From positions 3,932,001 through 3,996,000 of the forward strand of contig NZ_CP041690.1 of the NCBI RefSeq assembly GCF_008000755.1: a stretch of 64,000 nt of DNA, written 5' to 3'. The notes beneath the pieces are model-generated. The model searched no databases. It worked only from the letters and a program-made list of their open reading frames with translations, and had not been told where the DNA came from. The position numbers were made by a program, and so were the translations under genes. Positions 27,531-35,993 of this stretch are shown piece by piece; position 1 is the stretch's first letter, and the number at the start of each line of letters is the position of its first letter. Source of the stretch: Youhaiella tibetensis (GTDB lineage: Bacteria; Pseudomonadota; Alphaproteobacteria; Rhizobiales; Devosiaceae).

Positions 27531-27614
27531 GCCCCTCTGGCGGAATGGTAGACGCAGAGGACTCAAAATCCTCCGCCGCGAGGCGTGCCGGTTCGAGTCC
27601 GGCGGGGGGCACCA
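27531..27614 (+). tRNA. tRNA-Leu (anticodon CAA)
   Basis: A class II tRNA. The acceptor is GCCCCTC/GGGGGGC and the anticodon stem GAGGA/TCCTC closes a loop with CAA. The long variable arm is CGCC-GCGA-GGCG. The T stem is GCCGG/CCGGC with loop TTCGAGT. Discriminator A and an encoded CCA end it. It lies about 500 bases upstream of the chimeric flgE junction. Confidence 0.97.
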
Positions 27615-27735
27615 TCAGTCGCAGCACTGACCCATCAATTCCCCACATAGCCGTTTTCAGCCCCGACCCCGGGCGCCGCCACTGTTGCGCTGACGCGACA
27701 TTTGCTCTCGCTCGCACCGGCAACTGGGCAAAACT

Positions 27736-27751
27736 TGCCTAGTGCTAGGCA
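27736..27751. promoter_or_regulatory. Palindrome upstream of the chimeric gene
   Basis: TGCCTAG-TG-CTAGGCA, a perfect 7-bp inverted repeat with a 2-base centre, lies 80 bases before the TTG start of the chimeric frame. A second small dyad (GGCAA-AAC-TTGCC) overlaps its left side. It looks like a regulator-binding site, but the regulator is unknown. Nothing else was recognised in 27615-27830. Confidence 0.4.
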
Positions 27752-27830
27752 GATATTGCCGAGCTAACCATCTGAAAACGTTAAATTTTTCCCGGCGCCG
27801 GCTGGGAAGATTGCCAGGAGGGCAGGACCT

Positions 27831-28139
27831 TTGCGGGTCGAACAGTTCGAAGACGCTCTGGACGAATACGGCGCCGACCTGGCCGCCTGGCCGCCCGACC
27901 TCGCCGATGCGGCCAACCGGCTGCTGGCCAGCGACGCCGAGGCCCGCGACATCCTCGAGGCCGAGCGCACCATAAGCGCCGCCTTCGCCGCCCCCATCCG
28001 CGCCTGCCGGGCTGTCGAACCGCATCCTGGAGGAGGCCCTGGCCGAGCCGCCGGCCCGAAACCGGGCAGCGCCGCGACTTTCCTGGTGGCAAACCCTTGG
28101 CGCGCGGGCCCATGCCGTTGCCGGAGGCATGGCCTTCCG
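27831..28139 (+). pseudogene. Remnant of an anti-sigma-like membrane protein, frameshifted and 3'-truncated
   Basis: It starts at TTG after a good AGGAGGG site. The first 57 codons read RVEQFEDALDEYGADLAAWPPDL..., the opening of small alphaproteobacterial proteins often found beside ECF sigma factors. At about 28000-28010 the homologous reading moves to another frame (LSNRILEEALAEPPAR...RLSWWQTLGARAHAVAGG). That fits a one-base gain or a two-base loss in a GC-rich run. The coding then stops abruptly where flgE sequence begins, before the expected membrane segment. By chance the first frame stays open through the whole region, so a 418-residue chimeric frame (27831-29087) exists. Confidence 0.6.
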
Positions 28140-29087
28140 CTACGCAACGGCGAGTTCTCGGTCGATGAGAACGGCCTGCTGCAGTCGGGCGGCTATTACC
28201 TCCAGGGCTGGCCGACCGATGCCGATGGCAACGTGGTCGGCGGCACCACCTCGACCAACCTGCAGACCATCGATGCCGACGCCATCGCCACCATCGCCCA
28301 GCCCACCTCCATGGCCGGACTGATCGCCAACCTGCCAGCGGACGCCGATGTCGGGGCGAGTTTCACCAGCGCGCTCGAAATCTACGATTCGCTCGGAACG
28401 GCGGCTTCGACCACCATCACCTGGACCAAGACGGGCGAAAACACCTGGGAAGCCAGTTTCTCGGACCCCACCCTCTCCTCCAATGCGAGCCAGACCGTCG
28501 GGACCGTGACCAGCGCCGCCGTCGCCATCACCTTCAACTCGGACGGCACGCTCTCGACCACCAACCCCAGCCCGCCCACGCTCGACGTCACCTGGACCAC
28601 CGGCGGCGCCGCTTCGAGCATCACCCTCGACATGGGCAAGGCGGGCACGTCCTCGGGTCTGAGCCAATATGCCACCGGCTCGGAAAGCCCGACCGTGACC
28701 GTCCAGACCTCCCAGGACGGCGTCGGCTTCGGCAGCCTCATCTCGATCGCCATCGGCGACGACGGCACGGTGTACGCCAACTACGACAACGGCATGCAAC
28801 GCTCGATCTACAAGGTTCCCGTCGCCACCTTCGCCAATGCCAACGGGCTGGAAGCGCAGAGCGGCGGCGTCTACGCCGAAACCAGCAAGTCCGGCACCTG
28901 CACGCTCAATATCTCGGGCACCAACGGCGCGGGCAGCGTCTATGGCAGCCAGCTTGAGCTGAGCACCACGGACACCAACCAGGAATTCGCCCGCATGATG
29001 GCCGCCCAGCAGGCCTATTCGGGCGCGGCCCAGGTGATGACCGCCGCCAAGGACATGTACGACACCCTGATGTCCGCGGTGCGCTGA
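28140..29087 (+). pseudogene. flgE: Flagellar hook protein FlgE, N-terminal region missing
   Basis: About 315 codons of an FlgE-type hook protein, from RNGEFSVDENGLLQSGGYYLQGWPTDADGNVV to the conserved end GSQLELSTTDTNQEFARMMAAQQAYSGAAQVMTAAKDMYDTLMSAVR. Roughly the first 100 residues are absent, including the D0 helix and the start codon. The sequence is fused in frame to unrelated upstream coding. Without the N-terminal D0 helix, export and hook assembly should fail. It is followed by flgN-like, flgK, flgL and flbT in normal order. A genuine deletion or an assembly join are both possible. Confidence 0.8.
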
Positions 29088-29377
29088 TGCGCGCCGCGCC
29101 TCAACCCCCGTCCGACGGCGATGACGACCTCATCGCCCGGGTGAGGCGCCTCGAGGTGACACTGGCCCGGGAGATCGGACCCGAGGGGCAAACGCCTTCC
29201 GATCCCGCCGACCGGCCGCGCCTGCTGGCGCTGCTCGATGACCTGCAGACCACCCGCGCTTCCCTCGAAATCGGGGCCGGACGGCTGCGCGCCGAACTCG
29301 ACCGGCTCGACCGGGGCATGAGCGCCGCCGGCGCCTATGGGCGCGCCGGGCGCCAGGCGCCCAGGAGACAAGGATGA
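29087..29377 (+). CDS. Small hypothetical protein in flagellar operon
   Basis: 96 residues, largely helical and charged, with no signal peptide or membrane segment. Residues 14-75 could form a coiled coil (LIARVRRLEVTLAREI and LLALLDDLQTTRASLEIGAGRLRAELDRLD). It starts in the flgE stop codon (TGATG) and overlaps the flgN-like start by 4 bases. The location and helical makeup suggest a flagellar chaperone or accessory protein, but I recognise no family. Confidence 0.6.
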   Translation: MRAAPQPPSDGDDDLIARVRRLEVTLAREIGPEGQTPSDPADRPRLLALLDDLQTTRASLEIGAGRLRAELDRLDRGMSAAGAYGRAGRQAPRRQG

Positions 29378-29841
29378 ACACGATGAACAAGATAGGCACC
29401 TCGCAGCCGTCGCCCGGCCCCGATGCCGATGTGGAAGAGATCCTGGGGCTCCTCGACGCCCTGCTCGCGGTGATCGGCGAAGAGAACCGGCAACTGGCGG
29501 GCGGCCTGCCGGCTTCGCTTTCCCAGGCGGTTTCCGAAAAGAGCCAGCTGGCCGTCAGCCTCGAAGGCATCATGGCCGCGATCCGCACCCAGACCATCAC
29601 CATTGCCGACGCCGCGCCGCTCCTTCAGCTGCGCCTCACCGACCGATCCAACCTGCTCTCCCTGGCCATGGCGGAAAATACCACACGCCTGCGCTCGGCC
29701 ATCGAGGCGACGCGCCGGCGCGTCGATGCCGTGATGAGCGCGATCCGCGAGGACGCGTCCTGCGCCGGCGTCTACCAGGCCGATGGACTGCGCGTCCGGC
29801 GCCAGCGCGAGGTCCCCGGCAAGACCGGCCATTGGGCATAG
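29374..29841 (+). CDS. flgN: FlgN-like flagellar export chaperone
   Basis: 155 residues, nearly all helical. The C-terminal half (ENTTRLRSAIEATRRRVDAVMSAIRED followed by GVYQADG) resembles FlgN proteins that hold FlgK and FlgL before export. The position directly before flgK, 8 bases apart, supports this. A second in-frame ATG four codons in is possible. Family identity is by pattern and context, so moderate. Confidence 0.68.
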   Translation: MNTMNKIGTSQPSPGPDADVEEILGLLDALLAVIGEENRQLAGGLPASLSQAVSEKSQLAVSLEGIMAAIRTQTITIADAAPLLQLRLTDRSNLLSLAMAENTTRLRSAIEATRRRVDAVMSAIREDASCAGVYQADGLRVRRQREVPGKTGHWA

Positions 29842-29849
29842 AGGGAAAC

Positions 29850-31586
29850 ATGACGTTCTCAGCCATTCGCAGCATTGCCGGCAGCGCCCTTTCGGCCTCG
29901 CAACTGTCGATGCAGGTCTCCTCGGCCAATATCGCGAACGCCGATACCGAAGGCTATTCGCGCAAGAGCGTCGTGCAGTCGGCCAGCGTCACGGGCGGGT
30001 CCGGCTCGGGCGTGGCGGTGACCGCGATCAGCGCCAATGTCGACAAGTACCTGCTTGCCGACCTTCTCGCCGCGGCCAGCGCGCTCGGCTCGGCCACCAC
30101 CATGGCGAGCTTTGCCAATAGCCTCCAGGCGCAGCTCGGCAATACCAGCGGCTCGGACGACACCGGCACCTCGCTGGCCGCCACCATCACCGCCCTGCAG
30201 ACGGCGCTATCGAGCCTTTCGGGCACGCCTGAAAGCGATACGCTCAAGGGCCTGGCGCTGAGTGCCCTGGACGCCGTGGCCTCCCAGTTGCGCGAGACTT
30301 CGTCCAGCGTGCAGGGGCTGCGTTCGGATGCCGACCACCAGATCGAGGACGCGGTGGGGACGGTCAACAGCGCCCTCGAGCAGATCGCCGACCTCAACAA
30401 GCAGATCGTCGCCGCAAAGGCGCGTGGCGATTCGACAGCGGACCTCGAGGATCAGCGCAACGCCGCGCTGAAATCCATCACCGGCCTGATGGACGTGTCC
30501 TATTACGTCACCAGCCGGGGCGAAATGCGCATCTCGACCAGCAGCGGCACGACCCTGCTCGACAGCAGCGTGCATACGATCAGCTACAGCGCCGCGGCGA
30601 CCGCGGCGACAGGCACGGTGTTCTCGGCCATCGCCGTGGACGGAAAGGACATCACCGGCGAGATCAAGTCGGGAACGATCGGCGCGCTCATCAACCAGCG
30701 CGACAACGTCCTGCCGGCCACCCAGTCGGAACTGGATACCCTGGCCGCCCAGTTGATCCTGGCGGTCAACACCCTGAGCAACACGGGCACCGCCAGTCCG
30801 CCGCCTTCGGGCCTTACCGGCTCGGCCAGCGTTGCGGCTGCCGACGCGCTCGACGCCACCGGCACCACCCGCGTCGCCGTCACCGACAGCGACGGCAACC
30901 TTGTCTTCTACCAGGATATCGACCTTTCGACCCTCTCCACGGTCGGCGATCTGGTCGACGCGCTCAATGCCGTACCAGGGGTATCCGCCTCGATCTCGAG
31001 TGCCGGCAAGCTCGTGATCTCGGCCACCGATTCCACCCAGGGGATCGCCCTCGGGGACATCGACGCGTCCGTCGGCACGGCGAACGCCGGACTGTCCGCC
31101 TATTTCGGCCTCAACGACCTCCTTGCCGGAACCAGCGCCACCGACATCTCGGTGCGCAAGGACCTGCTCCCGTCGTCGAGCCTCCTCCCGGTCTCGGCGC
31201 TCGACACCTCCGCCACCCTCACCGCGGGTGAGCCGGCTCTCGCCACCTCCGCCGGCCTCGCCCAGGATCTCTCCGCGCTCTTCAGCGCCGGACAGTCCTT
31301 CGCCTGGGCCGGCAGCATCGGCTCGATCACCACCACCTTCGCCGACTATGCGGCCAAGCTCGTCGGCAACGCCGCAACCCGCGCGGCTGGGGCGCAAACC
31401 GCCGAAGCGAGCAAGCAATCGGCCTATGACGCGCTTTCGGCGAGCCTGAGTTCGGCGAGCGGGGTCAATCTCGACGAGGAGACGGCGCGTATCAGCGAGC
31501 TCCAGCAGCTCTATTCGACCGCCGCCCAGCTCTTCGAAGTCCTCAACGCCATGTTTGAAGCGCTGCTCAGCGCAGCCAAGTCCTGA
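29850..31586 (+). CDS. flgK: Flagellar hook-associated protein FlgK
   Basis: 578 residues. The N-terminus holds the rod/hook signature SANIANADTEGYSRKSVVQ near residue 27. The middle is Ser/Thr/Gly-rich with outer domains, and the C-terminal helices (VNLDEETARISELQQLYSTAAQLFEVLNAMFEALL) close the axial domain. FlgK forms the first hook-filament junction layer. GAGGGAAAC precedes the ATG. It looks intact, unlike the upstream flgE. Confidence 0.93.
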   Translation: MTFSAIRSIAGSALSASQLSMQVSSANIANADTEGYSRKSVVQSASVTGGSGSGVAVTAISANVDKYLLADLLAAASALGSATTMASFANSLQAQLGNTSGSDDTGTSLAATITALQTALSSLSGTPESDTLKGLALSALDAVASQLRETSSSVQGLRSDADHQIEDAVGTVNSALEQIADLNKQIVAAKARGDSTADLEDQRNAALKSITGLMDVSYYVTSRGEMRISTSSGTTLLDSSVHTISYSAAATAATGTVFSAIAVDGKDITGEIKSGTIGALINQRDNVLPATQSELDTLAAQLILAVNTLSNTGTASPPPSGLTGSASVAAADALDATGTTRVAVTDSDGNLVFYQDIDLSTLSTVGDLVDALNAVPGVSASISSAGKLVISATDSTQGIALGDIDASVGTANAGLSAYFGLNDLLAGTSATDISVRKDLLPSSSLLPVSALDTSATLTAGEPALATSAGLAQDLSALFSAGQSFAWAGSIGSITTTFADYAAKLVGNAATRAAGAQTAEASKQSAYDALSASLSSASGVNLDEETARISELQQLYSTAAQLFEVLNAMFEALLSAAKS

Positions 31587-31604
31587 TAGTGCCGGAGTAC
31601 CCCC

Positions 31605-32513
31605 ATGGCCATGCGCGTCGCCACTTTCGCCAACAATGATCGCATGCTCGCTTCGGCCATGCGCACCCAGTCGCGCATGGCCGAGCTGCAGTTGCAGCAG
31701 GCATCGGGCCTCAAATCCACCGACTATGGCGGGTTGGGCGGAGATGCCCGCAAGCTCATCAGCCTCGAAACGTCGCTCGAGCAGTCCAAGGCCTATCAAA
31801 GCGCTGCCGGTGAAGCGGCCGCGCGGGTCGAGGTGCTCTATAGCGCCATGACCACGGTCACCGATCTCCTCACCGATTTCCGCTCCCAGCTCACCGCTAT
31901 GACCGGGGTGGATGGCGCCACCACGGGAGGGGAGAGCCTCGTATCGGCCGCACAGGCCTATCTCCAGGAACTGACCGCGGTCCTCAACACCCAGTACGAG
32001 GGGCGCTATGTCTTCGCGGGCAGCCGCACCACCAGCCCCGCGGTCGACCTGGGCGGCTTCGTTTCCGATCCCGACACGCCTTCGACCGATTACTATCAGG
32101 GCGACGCCCTGATAGCCTCCGTCCAGGTTTCGTCCGAGCAGACCGTCGCCTATGGCGTCACCGCCGACGCGCCCGCGTTCGAGCAGGCCATCCGCGCCTT
32201 CTCGCTCATCGCCAATGGCGGTACGCCCGTCGCCAGTGCCGACCTCGAACACGCCTCCGGTCTCATCGTCTCGGCGCTCGATGCTTCGGCGGCGACCCAG
32301 AGCCAGCTCTCCATCGTCGCCTCCGTGCTCGATCGCGCCCAATCCAACCAGGCCGACTACCAGGCCTTCATCACCACCGAAATCTCGAGCAAGCGCGACG
32401 CCGACGCCACGGCCGTCGCCGTCAAGCTCACCGGCTACGAAACCCAGCTGCAGGCATCCTATTCGGCGCTGGCCAAGATCCAGTCGCTCAATCTTCTCGA
32501 CTACCTGCGCTGA
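31605..32513 (+). CDS. flgL: Flagellar hook-associated protein FlgL
   Basis: 302 residues with flagellin-like ends. The N-terminal helix MRVATFANNDRMLASAMRTQSRMAELQLQQASGLKS and the C-terminal helix ending AKIQSLNLLDYLR pack in the axial core. The central region contains QYEGRYVFAGSRTTSPAV, a common FlgL stretch. It sits 18 bases after flgK and forms the second hook-filament junction layer. Confidence 0.92.
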   Translation: MAMRVATFANNDRMLASAMRTQSRMAELQLQQASGLKSTDYGGLGGDARKLISLETSLEQSKAYQSAAGEAAARVEVLYSAMTTVTDLLTDFRSQLTAMTGVDGATTGGESLVSAAQAYLQELTAVLNTQYEGRYVFAGSRTTSPAVDLGGFVSDPDTPSTDYYQGDALIASVQVSSEQTVAYGVTADAPAFEQAIRAFSLIANGGTPVASADLEHASGLIVSALDASAATQSQLSIVASVLDRAQSNQADYQAFITTEISSKRDADATAVAVKLTGYETQLQASYSALAKIQSLNLLDYLR

Positions 32514-32533
32514 ACCAGAGGCGGGCGCGTGCG

Positions 32534-32896
32534 ATGACCCTCAGGATCACCCTCAAGCCGGGCGAACCGGTTTTCATCGGCGATGCGGTGCTGCGCGTCG
32601 CTTCCCGGAGCACCTGCGTGGTGCTCATCGACGGCGATGCCCCGGTGTTGCGCGCCGAGGACTTCCTGCCCGAGCCGCCCAAGGCCACCCCGATCGAAGC
32701 GATGCGCCTGCTGATCCAGGAGCTCTATCTTACCGGGGATGCCGAAACCGCGGCGGACCGATTTGGCGAACTGGCGCGCACGGTGCTGGCCGAACAGCCG
32801 GGCCTGGCCCCGCTCATCGAGAAGCTCGAGGGCCTGCTCCGCCACGGCCAGCTTTACCGCGCCGTCAAGGAAGCCAAGCACACCGCGCTCGGCTGA
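32534..32896 (+). CDS. flbT: Flagellar biosynthesis repressor FlbT
   Basis: 120 residues. MTLRITLKPGEPVFIGDAVLRV and the central TPIEAMRLLIQELYLTGD match FlbT, which binds flagellin mRNA leaders and limits flagellin translation in alphaproteobacteria. It follows flgL by 20 bases. Its usual partner flaF is not between flgL and flbT, nor nearby on this strand. The operon ends here against a convergent methyltransferase gene. Confidence 0.9.
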   Translation: MTLRITLKPGEPVFIGDAVLRVASRSTCVVLIDGDAPVLRAEDFLPEPPKATPIEAMRLLIQELYLTGDAETAADRFGELARTVLAEQPGLAPLIEKLEGLLRHGQLYRAVKEAKHTALG

Positions 32897-32905
32897 CCGC
32901 TCCCT

Positions 32906-34021
32906 TCAGAGCGGATCGGTTGCAAAGAGCGTCACCCGCAGGCCGCCATGCAGGACCGGCGGCGGCGACGGCCTGAATGGCAGCCCGGTAGCCTTGGCGA
33001 GGCCCGCATCGGTGGTGATGATCCCGACGCGCCAGCCGGCAAAGCGGGTCAGCAGGGTCCGGCCCAACGCCTGGTAGAGCGGAGCGAGCTTCTTCTTGTT
33101 GCCAATCCGCCCCCCATAGGGCGGATTGACGATGACGAGGCCGGGCGGCCCTTCGGGCGCCTGGACATCGCTGACGGTGCTCTGGCTGAACCGGGTCAAT
33201 TCGCCCACCCCGGCACGCTCCGCATTGGCCCGGCTCATCTCGATGGCGCCGGCATCGCGGTCGCTGCCGAAGAACGCGAAGGCCGGCTTGCGTGGCGCCG
33301 GCTGGTTCGCGCGCAGCCCGTCCCAGGCTGCCCGATCGAAGCTGGCGAGTTGCTCGAAGGCGAAGCTGCGCGAACGGCCCGGCAGCAGCCCAGCCGCCAT
33401 CTCGGCGGCTTCGATCACGAACGTGCCTGAGCCGCACATCGGGTCGAGCACCGGCTCGCTTCCATCATAGCCGCACTGGCGCAGGAAGAGCGCGGCCATG
33501 GTCTCACGCATGGGAGCGCGATTGACCGCTTCCTTGTGGCCGCGCTTGTGCAGCATCTCGCCGGACGTATCGACGCTGACGGTGCAGAAATCATCCTCGA
33601 TGCGCACGCGAACGGAGACCGCCGCATCTTCGGCAATCGGCGCCCCGAAAGCTTCCCGGATCGCGGTTTCGACCCGCTGGGCGGCGGCACCGGCATGATA
33701 GATGCGCGAACGCCGGCAGGACGCCTCGACGCGCACCGGCACGTCCGGGCGCAGCACGTCTCCCCAGGGGACGGTGCGCGAACGCTTGTCGAGCTGGGCC
33801 AGGTGCATGGCCCGGAACCCGGCGACACGCGCCAGCACCCGCCCTGCTCCGCGCAGCTCCAGATTGGCCCGCCAGACCTCCGCCCAGCCGCCGTTGAGCG
33901 TCACGCCGCCCTCGACGGCCTGCGCATCGCCAAAGCCCTTCTCGCGTGCCTCGGCAGCCAGAACGGCTTCGAGGCCCGGCGGGGCGACAAGAAAGATCTC
34001 AAAGGGCGAAGCGGTGACCAT
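32906..34021 (-). CDS. THUMP-domain class I SAM-dependent RNA methyltransferase (RlmL/RlmK N-half-like)
   Basis: 371 residues. The N-terminal ferredoxin-like plus THUMP region (about 1-150) is followed by a methyltransferase domain with the SAM motif LDPMCGSGTFVIEAA near residue 193 and the catalytic NPPYGGRIG near 290. NPPY points to N-methylation of an RNA base, such as 23S rRNA G2445 in the RlmL family. The ATG at 34021 is preferred because alignment starts at ASPFEIFL; an upstream ATG adds 23 unlikely residues. Confidence 0.87.
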   Translation of the reverse strand: MVTASPFEIFLVAPPGLEAVLAAEAREKGFGDAQAVEGGVTLNGGWAEVWRANLELRGAGRVLARVAGFRAMHLAQLDKRSRTVPWGDVLRPDVPVRVEASCRRSRIYHAGAAAQRVETAIREAFGAPIAEDAAVSVRVRIEDDFCTVSVDTSGEMLHKRGHKEAVNRAPMRETMAALFLRQCGYDGSEPVLDPMCGSGTFVIEAAEMAAGLLPGRSRSFAFEQLASFDRAAWDGLRANQPAPRKPAFAFFGSDRDAGAIEMSRANAERAGVGELTRFSQSTVSDVQAPEGPPGLVIVNPPYGGRIGNKKKLAPLYQALGRTLLTRFAGWRVGIITTDAGLAKATGLPFRPSPPPVLHGGLRVTLFATDPL

Positions 34022-34170
34022 GCCGGCTAGATAGCCGGAGAACGCCCCGGCATCGACATGTTTCTTTTCGGGCCGAACGGGGCCCTTCACAAATCGCTGA
34101 GCATGCTGGCATTTAGGAGGGCGCCCGCATATCGAATGGCGCCAGCGTCATCAGTCAGCCGAGTCCCCCC

Positions 34171-34683
34171 ATGGCCGCCACCCGCTCCCTCCCCTCCGAC
34201 AAGATCGCCGCAGGCATCGCCTTTGTCCTCGGCTTCGCCGCCATTGCCGGCGCCTGGGGCTCGCAGCTGTTCGGCGGGCTCGTACCGTGCGAGCTCTGCC
34301 TCGAACAGCGCCTGGCCTATTACTGGGGCCTGCCCATCCTGGCGCTGGTGCTGATCCTGTGGAACCGGCTGCCGCTGGCCGTCTGGTACGTCGCCATGGC
34401 TATCGTGGCGCTGATCTTCGTGTGGAGCACCTATATGGGCGGCTACCATGCGGGCGTCGAATGGGGCTTCTGGCCCGGGCCGACCGCGTGCACCGGCACG
34501 GGCGATGGCGTCAGCTTCAACGACCTCACCAATATCGATGCGGCCCGCGTCATTCCTTGCGATGCGGTGCAGTTCCGGTTCCTGGGCATTTCCCTGGCCG
34601 GCTACAACGCCCTCGTCTCGCTGGCCATCGTGGCGCTGCTGGTGTTCTCGATCGTCAAGCAGGCGCAGGGACGCCGCGCCTAG
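34171..34683 (+). CDS. DsbB-family disulfide bond formation protein
   Basis: 170 residues with four membrane segments. The first periplasmic loop has C40-E-L-C43 and the second has Cys107 and Cys130, the two redox pairs of DsbB. It reoxidises a DsbA-like partner and passes electrons to quinone. The arginine near residue 47 (EQR), which helps bind quinone, is present. No dsbA gene is next to it. Its stop overlaps that of the convergent HNH gene by 4 bases. Confidence 0.9.
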   Translation: MAATRSLPSDKIAAGIAFVLGFAAIAGAWGSQLFGGLVPCELCLEQRLAYYWGLPILALVLILWNRLPLAVWYVAMAIVALIFVWSTYMGGYHAGVEWGFWPGPTACTGTGDGVSFNDLTNIDAARVIPCDAVQFRFLGISLAGYNALVSLAIVALLVFSIVKQAQGRRA

Positions 34684-35237
34684 GGCTCGAGTTCGATATC
34701 CCAGTAGAGGAAGTCGAGCCAGGACCGGTGCAGGTAGTTCGGCGGGAAGGCGCGACCGGCATTGTGCAGGTCGTGAACCGAAGGCTGGTAGGGCGCCTGG
34801 TGCGGGAACATCTTGATCTCGCTGGGCATGCGGTTGGCCTTGCGCAGATTGCACGGCGCACAGGCAGCCACGACGTTTTCCCAGGTGGTGCGACCGCCCT
34901 TCGAGCGCGGAATGACGTGGTCGAACGTCAGGTCATCCCGGCTGCCGCAATACTGGCACTGGAAATGATCGCGCAGGAAGACGTTGAAACGCGTGAAGGC
35001 AGGATGGCGTGCCGGCCGGATATAATCCTTGAGCGAGACCACGCTCGGCAGGCGCATTTCGAAGCTCGGGCTTTTGATCACCCGGTCGTATTCTGAAACG
35101 ATGTTGACCCTGTCCAGGCACACCGCCTTGATCGCATCCTGCCAAGACCAGAGCGAGAGAGGGTAGTAGCTGAGCGGCCGAAAATCGGCGTTCAGTACGA
35201 GCGCGGGACAGGACTCAGGCGACACATGTATGGTCAC
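34680..35237 (-). CDS. HNH endonuclease family protein
   Basis: 185 residues, starting at GTG with GGGAG about 7 bases upstream. The HNH core is CQYCGSRDDLTFDHVIPRSKGG followed by WENVVAACAPCNLRKANR: two CxxC zinc pairs flank the catalytic DH and N. Proteins of this size are widespread and stand-alone in proteobacterial chromosomes, with no proven role. I see no restriction or mobile partner here, so it is probably a conserved resident gene. Confidence 0.87.
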   Translation of the reverse strand: MTIHVSPESCPALVLNADFRPLSYYPLSLWSWQDAIKAVCLDRVNIVSEYDRVIKSPSFEMRLPSVVSLKDYIRPARHPAFTRFNVFLRDHFQCQYCGSRDDLTFDHVIPRSKGGRTTWENVVAACAPCNLRKANRMPSEIKMFPHQAPYQPSVHDLHNAGRAFPPNYLHRSWLDFLYWDIELEP

Positions 35238-35336
35238 TCGAGGCTCCCGGAACCGGAATCACTGACGTCCATAACGCCAATAGTGTATGCCCTTTGTGAC
35301 GCGGCTGTGAAGCCGGAAAGCGTTGACTTTATGGTG

Positions 35337-35993
35337 CTAGAGCCGGGCGACGGCACCCTCGATGAAGGCACTGGCGAAGGCGAGCCCGTCCGGCGAAATG
35401 CCGTGCCCCACCCCATGATCGACATGATAGCTGACCTCGTAGCCGGCAGCGCGAAGCGCCTCGGCAGCCTCATCGCTAAAGGCAGGATCGACGACCGGAT
35501 CGAGATCGCCATGGACGAGGCAGACCGGCGGCCTCGCCCCCTTGTGCCGGCCGAACTCGGGCGGCGGCACGAAGGCACCCGAAAAGGCGATGATGCCCAT
35601 GAGCGCCTCGTCCAGCGCCGTGCCGACATGGAGCGCCATCATGGCGCCCTGGCTGAACCCAACCAGCAGCGTCTCGCGGGGTGAAAGACCCGTCTGCGTC
35701 CACAGCGCGCCCAGGAACTGCTCCACCACCGGCCGTGCCAGAGGCAGGCCCACCGTCCGGCTTTCCGCCCGGTCGAGGTCGAGGGCGAACCACTGATAGC
35801 CGGCCGGGTTGTCGCGCGACACTTCCGGCGCGTTGGGCGAAACGAAAAGCGCATCGGGCAGCAACGCCTGCCAATGGCTCGCCAGCGAGATGAGGTCGGC
35901 CCCGTCCGATCCATAGCCGTGCAGGAGCACCACCAGCTGGCGCGGCGGGCCACCGGAATATGCAGCGAGCATGGGTCCGGAGAGAGTGGTCAT
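35337..35993 (-). CDS. Carboxylesterase/phospholipase family alpha/beta hydrolase
   Basis: 218 residues. VLLHGYGSDGADL near residue 24 is the oxyanion loop and VGFSQGAMMAL near 112 holds the nucleophile Ser. HGDLDPVVD (Asp) and a late His in DHGVGHGISPDGL complete the triad pattern of the Abhydrolase_2 family. Members cleave short acyl esters or lysophospholipids. Its start overlaps the stop of the glycosylase gene (ATGA), so the two form an operon. Confidence 0.87.
   Translation of the reverse strand: MTTLSGPMLAAYSGGPPRQLVVLLHGYGSDGADLISLASHWQALLPDALFVSPNAPEVSRDNPAGYQWFALDLDRAESRTVGLPLARPVVEQFLGALWTQTGLSPRETLLVGFSQGAMMALHVGTALDEALMGIIAFSGAFVPPPEFGRHKGARPPVCLVHGDLDPVVDPAFSDEAAEALRAAGYEVSYHVDHGVGHGISPDGLAFASAFIEGAVARL

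Noticed and set aside
27406-27723. Open frame of 105 codons on the minus strand across tRNA-Leu
   Set aside because: PPAGLEPARLAAEDFESSASTIPPEG is the antisense of tRNA-Leu, another recurrent false protein.
30207-32342. 711-codon open frame opposite flgK-flgL
   Set aside because: Spans two real flagellar genes and has only shadow composition.
34680-35237. HNH gene as part of a restriction or mobile system
   Set aside because: Neighbours are housekeeping genes (dsbB-like, esterase, alkA-like) with no methyltransferase, integrase or intron features.
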